DNA of 11,637 nt. Source: Ilumatobacteraceae bacterium (GTDB taxonomy: Bacteria > Actinomycetota > Acidimicrobiia > Acidimicrobiales > Ilumatobacteraceae). The stretch is from contig JAODBQ010000326.1 of NCBI GenBank assembly GCA_025464045.1, forward strand, positions 1 to 11,637. Direction: 5' to 3'. Numbering within the stretch: the first letter of the stretch is position 1; every line of letters begins with the position of its first letter. This document shows, one piece after another, positions 1-5,881 of the stretch. The translations under genes were made by a program, and so were the position numbers. The notes beneath the pieces are model-generated. The model was not told the origin of the DNA, made no database searches, and saw nothing but the letters and a program-made list of their open reading frames with translations.

Positions 1-185
1 ACCATCGCCAGGCGTTCCTCGGCGGGCGTGATGCTGCGGCTGCCCTGCTTCTGCCACGGCACGTTGTTGACCATCAGGACGACGTGGTCGAGGTGCAAGG
101 CGTGGCGGACGTTGACCGCGGTGACGAGGTGGCCGACGTGCGGTGGATCGAACGTGCCGCCGAACAGACCGATGCGAAGGGACAC
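1..185 (-). CDS. nadD: Nicotinate-nucleotide adenylyltransferase, N-terminal part (cut by window edge)
   Basis: NadD transfers AMP from ATP to nicotinate mononucleotide, giving deamido-NAD in cytoplasmic NAD synthesis. Only the first 61 codons are present. Visible are the nucleotidyltransferase signature GLFGGTFDPPHVGHL at residues 6-20, including the (H/T)xGH motif H16-V-G-H19, then PWQK at 43-46, and ERLAM at 57-61, the usual order in NadD. PWQK sets it apart from the related CoaD, which lacks it. The start is taken as GTG (185-183) because the signature follows at once, as is normal for the family. An in-frame upstream GTG would only add residues with no family match. There is no clear Shine-Dalgarno, but a TAGACT box lies 8 nt upstream. 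It is divergent from the sigma-factor gene. The rest of the gene lies left of the window. Confidence 0.92.
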   Translation of the reverse strand, partial: MSLRIGLFGGTFDPPHVGHLVTAVNVRHALHLDHVVLMVNNVPWQKQGSRSITPAEERLAM

Positions 186-193
186 GGAGGGCG

Positions 194-199
194 AGTCTA
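194..199 (-). promoter_or_regulatory. Candidate -10 box of nadD (near-leaderless)
   Basis: TAGACT on the minus strand fits TANNNT and ends 8 nt before the nadD GTG, so the transcript would begin at or within a base or two of the start codon. The -35 position is poor (TGCTCA at a 17-nt spacing). Leaderless genes are common in actinobacteria; the assignment is inference from spacing alone. Confidence 0.3.
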
Positions 200-240
200 C
201 GTCCGGACAGGGCCGGTGAGCAGGCACCGGATACCGGTAG

Positions 241-266
241 GTTTCCGATTCAATCCGCGAGGGTAC
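241..266 (+). promoter_or_regulatory. Candidate SigB/SigF-type promoter upstream of the sigma-factor gene
   Basis: GTTT (241-244), 16 bases, then GGGTAC (261-266) matches the general pattern recognised by stress sigma factors of the SigB/SigF family in actinobacteria (GTTT, about 14-17 bases, GGGTAT or GGGTAC). It faces the sigma-factor gene and would start transcription around 273. One match in GC-rich DNA is weak evidence, and it is unknown whether this lineage uses that consensus. Confidence 0.25.
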
Positions 267-499
267 CCGGGCACGTAAGAAACCTGTGTGGATCGGCGAA
301 TCTGATGGGACCAGCTTCCGCCGTTGTAGTACAGTGACCCGTCCCCCGAATTCGCCCCCCCAGGATCTGATTCACGCAGCACTCCGTCATCGCACCGGCC
401 GTTGCGCATCTGTACCTACGCAGTGTGCCGGGCGTTGTGCCAGACGACACGTTGCCCCCACGGAATGTCTCCCCGAACCACGAAGTTGAGAACGACGTC

Positions 500-1327
500 A
501 TGAACGATTCGATTGGTCTGTACCTGAACGATATCGGCAAGGTCTCCTTGTTGAACGCAGAAGAGGAGCGCGAGCTGTCTCGCGTCATCGAGGCAGGCCG
601 CGAGGCCAGCGACAAGCTCGAGGCAGGTGCGAAGGGTGCCGACCTGAAGGGCGCCGTGGCCGCAGCCTCGTCGGCGAAGGATCGCTTCATCCGGTCCAAC
701 CTCCGCCTGGTCGTCTCGATCGCTCGCCGGTACCCGCTGCCGCAGGGCATGGATCTGCTCGACCTGATCCAGGAGGGCAACCTCGGCCTCGAGCACGCCG
801 TCGACAAGTTCGACTGGCGCCGTGGCTTCAAGTTCTCCACCTACGCCACGTTCTGGATCCGTCAGGCGATCGGTCGTGCGCTCGACCAGAAGGCCAGCCT
901 CATCCGCATCCCCGGCGATCGGTCGGCCAGCCTGCGCGCCGCCCTGCGCCAGGCCAGCGGCGACGGCGAGACGCTCGACGTCACCAATGCCGAGCTGCAC
1001 CGCCTGACCACCCCGGTCTCGCTCGACAAGACGATCGGCGACGACGGCGACGCCACCCTCGGCGATCTGATGGCCAACGGCGACGGCACGCCCGAGGACG
1101 CCGTGATGGCGATGGTCGACACCGAGCTGCTGGACGAGCTGCTCGGCACGCTCGACAAGCGCGCCCGCTACGCCGTAGAGGCCCGCTTCGGGCTGATCGA
1201 CGGCGAGCGCAAGAGCTTCCGCGAAGTCGGCGAGAACCTCGGCGTCACCGCTGAGGCGGCCCGCCGCCTCGTCAGCCGGGCCGTGGCCGGGTTGCGCGAG
1301 GACGCGGTCCGCATCCTCGCCGCCTGA
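500..1327 (+). CDS. Sigma-70 family RNA polymerase sigma factor, group 2-like
   Basis: A 275-aa sigma factor that would direct RNA polymerase to a promoter subset. Region 1.2 begins right after the chosen ATG (DSIGLYLNDIGKVSLL, residues 3-18). Region 2 spans about 59-128 and carries core-binding DLIQEGNLGL (88-97) and region 2.3/2.4 FKFSTYATFWIRQAIGRAL (110-128). Region 4, with a helix-turn-helix (FREVGENLGVTAEAARRLV), fills the C-terminal 65 residues. It is shorter than a primary sigma factor and lacks region 1.1. Region 3 is divergent (IRIPGDRSASL), and the residue matching the -10-contacting Thr of E. coli RpoD looks like Gly125. The ATG is preferred because homology starts there, though only a weak GAG lies upstream. 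An in-frame GTG at 425 would add 25 residues with no sigma homology. The gene is monocistronic, ending in a strong terminator. Which promoters it reads is unknown. Confidence 0.9.
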   Translation: MNDSIGLYLNDIGKVSLLNAEEERELSRVIEAGREASDKLEAGAKGADLKGAVAAASSAKDRFIRSNLRLVVSIARRYPLPQGMDLLDLIQEGNLGLEHAVDKFDWRRGFKFSTYATFWIRQAIGRALDQKASLIRIPGDRSASLRAALRQASGDGETLDVTNAELHRLTTPVSLDKTIGDDGDATLGDLMANGDGTPEDAVMAMVDTELLDELLGTLDKRARYAVEARFGLIDGERKSFREVGENLGVTAEAARRLVSRAVAGLREDAVRILAA

Positions 1328-1353
1328 ACGTCCGCACACCGCTCCGAACAAAC

Positions 1354-1389
1354 AACGGACCGCCCGAGAGGGCGGTCCGTTAGTGTTTT
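1354..1389 (+). terminator. Rho-independent terminator of the sigma-factor gene
   Basis: A perfect 12-bp stem, AACGGACCGCCC (1354-1365) with GGGCGGTCCGTT (1370-1381), has a GAGA tetraloop. It is preceded by an A-rich stretch and followed by the T-rich TGTTTT (1384-1389). It starts 26 bases after the sigma stop codon. Its 3' edge touches the start of the DAHP synthase gene, so it could also influence that gene. Confidence 0.88.
1381..1386 (+). promoter_or_regulatory. Candidate -10 box of the DAHP synthase gene, fused to the terminator edge
   Basis: TAGTGT fits TANNNT and lies 8 nt before the GTG at 1395, the spacing of a leaderless actinobacterial promoter. Its first base is the last base of the terminator stem. 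The -35 position, within the stem, is poor. This is inference from spacing. Confidence 0.3.
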
Positions 1390-1394
1390 CCGTC

Positions 1395-2750
<1,356 letters not shown>

Positions 2751-2762
2751 GCTCCGGCAGGC

Positions 2763-3584
2763 ATGGAGGCGCTGCAGCTCACCGCCTCCTGGCCGGTCGC
2801 CAACGTGACCGCGGCGAGCGTCGCGCCTGACGGCGAGGTACGTTCGGTCGGCGACGCAGGACTCGTGTACCGCCTTGCCTCGATCAGCAAGATGCTCACC
2901 GCGTGGGCGACGCTGGTGGCGGTCGAGGAAGGCATCGTTGCGCTCGACGAGCCGGCCGGGCAGCCCGGCTGCACCCTGCGCCACCTCCTCGCCCACGCCG
3001 GCGGCTACCCGTTCGAGGGCGCCGAGCCGATCGCCCGACCCGGCACCCGGCGGATCTACAGCAACAGCGGTGTCGAGATCGCGGCCGGCCTCGTCGCCGA
3101 CGCGGCGGGGATGCCGTTCGCCGTCTACCTGCGCGAGGCGGTGTTCGAGCCGCTGGGGATGCGCGCCACCGAGCTGCGCGGCTCACCCGCGCACCAGGTG
3201 TGGAGCACGTTGGCGGACCTGCTGCGCTTCGTCGCCGAGCTGCGCGACGCGCAGCTCGTGTCGGCGCAGACCGCTGCCGTCGCACAGTCCGTGCACTTTC
3301 CGGAGCTCCCCGGTCTGCTCCCCGGATTCGGCCGGTTCGACCCGTGCCCATGGGGCCTCGGCATGGAGATCCGCGGCGCGAAGTCGCCGCACTGGACCGG
3401 CCGGCACAACTCCCCCTCCACGTTTGGACACTTCGGTGGTGCAGGTACTGTGCTCTGGGTGGACCCGAGGGTGAACGTGGCATGCATCGCGCTCACCGAT
3501 CGGCCGTTCGACGACTGGGCCGAGGACGCCAGACGGCTGTGGCCCGAGCTCGCGGACGCGGTCCTGGCCGAGGTCGCTGGGTGA
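2763..3584 (+). CDS. Serine hydrolase of the beta-lactamase / penicillin-binding-protein fold (class C-like)
   Basis: A 273-aa member of the beta-lactamase superfamily (Pfam Beta-lactamase, PF00144 type). All three active-site motifs are visible in order: S40-I-S-K43 (nucleophile Ser40 and Lys43), Y99-S-N101, and H223-F-G225 in the place of KTG. The family's RHLLAHAGGYP stretch occurs at 73-83. It has no signal peptide or membrane segment, so it should be cytoplasmic, which argues against antibiotic resistance or wall synthesis and for an esterase, amidase or peptidase acting on a small molecule. At 273 residues it is shorter than typical class C enzymes (about 360-400). The ATG is 12 bp after the DAHP synthase stop, with no well-spaced Shine-Dalgarno, so translation is probably coupled. 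The substrate is unknown. Confidence 0.85.
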   Translation: MEALQLTASWPVANVTAASVAPDGEVRSVGDAGLVYRLASISKMLTAWATLVAVEEGIVALDEPAGQPGCTLRHLLAHAGGYPFEGAEPIARPGTRRIYSNSGVEIAAGLVADAAGMPFAVYLREAVFEPLGMRATELRGSPAHQVWSTLADLLRFVAELRDAQLVSAQTAAVAQSVHFPELPGLLPGFGRFDPCPWGLGMEIRGAKSPHWTGRHNSPSTFGHFGGAGTVLWVDPRVNVACIALTDRPFDDWAEDARRLWPELADAVLAEVAG

Positions 3585-4030
3585 CGAACTTCCGCGCCGG
3601 CGACCGCATCCGGGTGGAGCGGATCGACGACGACGGACTGCCGCTCGTGCGTTACGGCTTCGTCGGCGGGATCCCCAGCGGTATCGGCCCGATCGTGGTG
3701 ATGTTGGACGGCGACCTCAACGGCAGCATCGTCGAGCCGCACGAGGTGCGCCACGTCGAGCTGACAACCGTCGAGCTCAACCTCAACGGAGCGGACCTGC
3801 TCGACGATCCCGAGCTGCGGCGCGGCCTCGTCGCGCTCTGGCAGGCGGAAGCGGACACCGCCGGACTCGAGGTCGGCAGGTTGCGCCCGATCGGCGACGG
3901 CCTGCGCGATTCCAACGACTCGTGGGCGCTCGCCGAACTGACCTTCGGCGAGGAGCTCTACGTGGTGCACGCGATCCGGCTCGCGACCGATCCGAACACG
4001 ATCTGCGTGCGCGCCGACCAGGCGCACTGA
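3581..4030 (+). CDS. Conserved-looking hypothetical protein, 149 aa
   Basis: The GTG start overlaps the hydrolase stop (GTGA), and a GAGGT Shine-Dalgarno sits 6 bases upstream (3570-3574), which fixes the start well. The first 60 residues alternate hydrophobic and polar residues around glycines (RAGDRIRVERI, then RYGFVGGIPSGIGPIVVMLDG), resembling a small SH3-like beta barrel. The rest has a short helical stretch (LRRGLVALWQAEADTAGLEVG) and ends in probable strands. There is no signal peptide, membrane segment, cysteine pair or metal motif. It is the third gene of the DAHP synthase cluster and ends 11 bp from the convergent deacetylase gene. I do not recognise the family, and the barrel is an impression from sequence pattern only. 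Confidence 0.8.
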   Translation: MTNFRAGDRIRVERIDDDGLPLVRYGFVGGIPSGIGPIVVMLDGDLNGSIVEPHEVRHVELTTVELNLNGADLLDDPELRRGLVALWQAEADTAGLEVGRLRPIGDGLRDSNDSWALAELTFGEELYVVHAIRLATDPNTICVRADQAH

Positions 4031-4033
4031 ACC

Positions 4034-4048
4034 GGTCTGCGTCAGACC
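4034..4048. terminator. Small hairpin between convergent genes
   Basis: GGTCTG-CGT-CAGACC forms a 6-bp stem where the 149-aa gene (plus) and the deacetylase gene (minus) converge. It overlaps the deacetylase stop codon. There is no T tract on either side, so it is only a weak candidate for a shared terminator. Confidence 0.25.
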
Positions 4049-4764
4049 TCGACGACTCGGAACGCTTCGGCGAGCGCGCCCTCGGGCAGTCCGGCTGCCG
4101 CGGCGTTCGCGGCGAGGCGGGCGCGCACGAACTCCACCACCTGCGCCGGATCGGGGAGCTGGCTGACGTGCGCGAGCAGGGCCTTCATCTTGCGCTCGAA
4201 GTTGGCAGTGACGTCCACCGGGGAGTCGCCGTCGGCGCCACCGAAGGACATGACCCACACCTCGGGCACGCTCCACGGCTCCAGCCCCTCCTCGTCGAGG
4301 AGCTCCGGGAAGGCGAAGGGGTTGCGCGCGTCCGGGTACACGGCGCACAGCGTCGCCTCGCCGACAGCGAGGTGGTCGGGGTGGCTGCCGACGATGCGGT
4401 CGAGGATCCGCTCCGGCGCCTGGGTGATCACCAGCTGCGGGCGGACCTGACGGATCACCCGGGCGATGTCCTTGCGCAGGTCCAGGTCGGCCACGACCCT
4501 GCCGTCGGGGCGGGACAACCAGATCAGCTGCTCGACCCCGACGTGCATCGCCGCGTCGGATTGCTCGCGGTGACGGATCGCCGCGATCTCGGTGCGGCTG
4601 ACCGAGCGGTCCGAGCCGCCGGCTTCACCATCGGTGACGAGGCAGTAGGTCACGGCGACACGGGCATCGGTGAGGTTGGCCACGGTGCCGGCAGCACCGA
4701 AGTCGACGTCGTCGGGGTGGGCGGTGACGACCAGCGCTCGTTCGATCTGATCAGGTCGCAGCAC
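4042..4764 (-). CDS. PIG-L / LmbE family zinc-dependent N-deacetylase
   Basis: A 240-aa member of the PIG-L family, whose members remove acetyl groups from GlcNAc-type sugars (MshB in mycothiol synthesis, for example). The N-terminal zinc motif is AHPDDVDFGAAG (15-26), with His16 and Asp19 as expected ligands, and the third ligand motif is SHPDH (127-131). TDGEAGG (44-50) and RHREQSDAA (64-72) are also typical. The Glu often found after HPDD is Val here, a common variant in the family. The start is GTG at 4764, 15 codons before the zinc motif. The frame continues upstream to 4929, but that stretch is Pro/Gly/Ser-rich without family similarity. A TACGCT box ends 6 nt before this GTG, suggesting a leaderless transcript. 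It is divergent from the LexA-like gene. It could be a mycothiol-pathway enzyme or a deacetylase of another substrate; the sequence does not decide. Confidence 0.9.
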   Translation of the reverse strand: MLRPDQIERALVVTAHPDDVDFGAAGTVANLTDARVAVTYCLVTDGEAGGSDRSVSRTEIAAIRHREQSDAAMHVGVEQLIWLSRPDGRVVADLDLRKDIARVIRQVRPQLVITQAPERILDRIVGSHPDHLAVGEATLCAVYPDARNPFAFPELLDEEGLEPWSVPEVWVMSFGGADGDSPVDVTANFERKMKALLAHVSQLPDPAQVVEFVRARLAANAAAAGLPEGALAEAFRVVEV

Positions 4765-4770
4765 GACAGC

Positions 4771-4776
4771 AGCGTA
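4771..4776 (-). promoter_or_regulatory. Candidate -10 box of the PIG-L deacetylase gene (leaderless)
   Basis: TACGCT on the minus strand fits TANNNT and ends 6 nt before the GTG at 4764, placing the transcript start at or next to the first codon. No good -35 is visible. It supports the inner GTG start over the longer open frame. Confidence 0.35.
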
Positions 4777-4908
4777 CGACCTGCGTCCTGCGACGACGGC
4801 TGGCATCCCTGTCCCGAGGCAGTGGCGACGACCGCCTTCGACCCGCTCCGCGGATGGTCCGCCGGGCGGCTCAGCGGCCGAAGACGGTGTGTCGGCTGCG
4901 TGAGAACT

Positions 4909-4926
4909 GTGTGCACCGGGGCACAC
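4909..4926. promoter_or_regulatory. Inverted repeat, possible operator, in the divergent region
   Basis: GTGTGC (4909-4914), six bases, GCACAC (4921-4926): a perfect 6-bp dyad with centres 12 bp apart, as expected for a dimeric winged-helix protein. A related GGTGTG lies at 4886-4891, opposite CACACC at 4922-4927. The dyad sits 16-34 bases before the candidate -10 box of the LexA-like gene, where a bound protein would block transcription, so autoregulation is plausible. It does not match the actinobacterial LexA (SOS) box: only a GAAC half-site is nearby. Confidence 0.35.
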
Positions 4927-4942
4927 CACGGCCGCTGCTCGC

Positions 4943-4948
4943 TACCGT
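4943..4948 (+). promoter_or_regulatory. Candidate -10 box of the LexA-like gene (leaderless)
   Basis: TACCGT fits TANNNT and ends 7 nt before the GTG at 4956, so transcription would begin on the start codon itself. The -35 region would fall in the inverted repeat at 4909-4926. Inference from spacing. Confidence 0.35.
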
Positions 4949-4955
4949 CGCTACG

Positions 4956-5858
4956 GTGACGGATCGCGAAGCGTTCTTTCCTGACCTCGATGCCGATCAC
5001 CGGCTCAGCGTCACGAAGCGCCACGGCAACCCGAAGGAGACGCAGCTCGCGTCGCGTCACGCCCGCGTCCTCGGCTACCTGAGCCTGTACCTGGACCGCT
5101 GGGGTCACCTGCCGACGCACTCGGAGCTCGCCGAGGCATGTCGCCTGCGGTCGTCGTCGACCGCTCACGGCGTCGTGCGCGACCTGGAGCGGTTCGGCCT
5201 GCTCCGGCGCAACGAGGCGAACAGCCGCCTCGCCACGCTGCCCTACCGGATCGCACCGGCAGACCCGGTCGACGAGACCGACCACTGGTTGCTGCTGCGG
5301 GTGCTGGAGCTGCAGACGAAGTGCGAGCTCGAGTGGACGCGGGACGGGCTGTCGCTGACGGCCGATCTGATGCTCCTCGACTGGATGCTCCAGCGGGCAC
5401 AGCAGCACCTCTCCCGGCTGCGCTCCTACGAGCACATCCGCGTGCTGTTGCCGATCCCCGACGCGCAGGCGCAGACGCGGTTGAACGACCTCGAGGCGGT
5501 GATGTCCGGCGCCGCGCAGGCCTACCAGCCGCTGAAGGCGAACCTCGACACGTGGTTCACCTATTCGGCGATGGGCAACGTCGCGACCTCGCGGATCAGC
5601 GAGAACATCTCCTCCCAGCGGGCGCTCACTGCTCTGCACCTGTCCCTCGATCTCGACGCCGACTTCAGCAAGCGCAACGACTGGCGCTTCTGCGCGGGCG
5701 CGCTCGAGCGCGGCGACCTGCTCGTCGAGGAGAGCGCGCTGCAGATCAGCCAGATCTCCGACGATGCGACGTCGGAGATGCGCTCCCTGCTGTCGCGCGA
5801 CGTGGTGGAGGTCGTGCCCGTCCACGCGGCGACGATCGACGACCTCATGAGCCGCTGA
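4956..5858 (+). CDS. LexA-like winged-helix DNA-binding protein with an unknown C-terminal domain
   Basis: A 300-aa protein. Residues 34-95 resemble the LexA DNA-binding domain: a first helix (RHARVLGYLSLYLDRWGHLP), a helix-turn-helix with THSELAEACRLRSSSTAHGVV, then LERFGLLRRN and a short wing ending NSRLATL. In LexA an S24 peptidase with the Ala-Gly cleavage site would follow. Here neither is seen. Instead about 200 residues, mostly predicted helical (for example LLRVLELQTKCELEW and LMLLDWMLQRAQQHLSRL), lead to a tail rich in charged residues and leucine that I cannot assign. There is no signal peptide or membrane segment. The GTG start is chosen for its leaderless-type spacing to TACCGT; the open frame reaches back to 4854 but without recognisable protein. 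The gene is divergent from the deacetylase and convergent with the amidase operon, with 13 bp between stop codons. A transcriptional regulator is likely; ligand and targets are unknown. Confidence 0.82.
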   Translation: MTDREAFFPDLDADHRLSVTKRHGNPKETQLASRHARVLGYLSLYLDRWGHLPTHSELAEACRLRSSSTAHGVVRDLERFGLLRRNEANSRLATLPYRIAPADPVDETDHWLLLRVLELQTKCELEWTRDGLSLTADLMLLDWMLQRAQQHLSRLRSYEHIRVLLPIPDAQAQTRLNDLEAVMSGAAQAYQPLKANLDTWFTYSAMGNVATSRISENISSQRALTALHLSLDLDADFSKRNDWRFCAGALERGDLLVEESALQISQISDDATSEMRSLLSRDVVEVVPVHAATIDDLMSR

Positions 5859-5863
5859 CGTCG

Positions 5864-5881
5864 CGAGCGGATCAACGCTCG
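5864..5881. terminator. Small hairpin between convergent genes
   Basis: CGAGCG (5864-5869) and CGCTCG (5876-5881) form a 6-bp stem with a 6-nt loop exactly where the LexA-like gene and the dimethylformamidase-like gene converge. It overlaps the latter's stop codon. No T tract follows on either strand, so it is a weak terminator candidate. Confidence 0.25.

Larger units (their letters stand above)
186..499. other. Intergenic region between nadD and the sigma-factor gene
   Basis: These 314 bases separate two divergent genes. I see no tRNA, no small ORF with a convincing start, and no strong hairpin. Short symmetric elements are present: ACCGG-ATA-CCGGT at 226-238, which contains TACCGGTA, and GGGTACCC at 261-268. 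Possible plus-strand promoter elements are GTTT-N16-GGGTAC (241-266) and a TACAGT box at 330-335 with no good -35. If the sigma gene starts at its ATG (500), the transcript would have a leader of about 160-230 nt. The sigma frame stays open leftward to a GTG at 425, so the right end could in principle be coding. Confidence 0.6.

Noticed and set aside
425..499. Longer sigma-factor start at GTG 425
   Set aside because: The added 25 residues show no sigma homology, there is no Shine-Dalgarno, and region 1.2 begins right after the ATG at 500. Not fully excluded.
4765..4929. Longer start for the PIG-L deacetylase
   Set aside because: The extra N terminus is Pro/Gly/Ser-rich, would overlap the presumed control region of the divergent gene, and lacks similarity to the family.
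4956..5858. Calling the regulator LexA itself, with an SOS box upstream
   Set aside because: No S24 peptidase, no Ala-Gly cleavage site, and only a single GAAC half-site near the start. The similarity is limited to the DNA-binding head.
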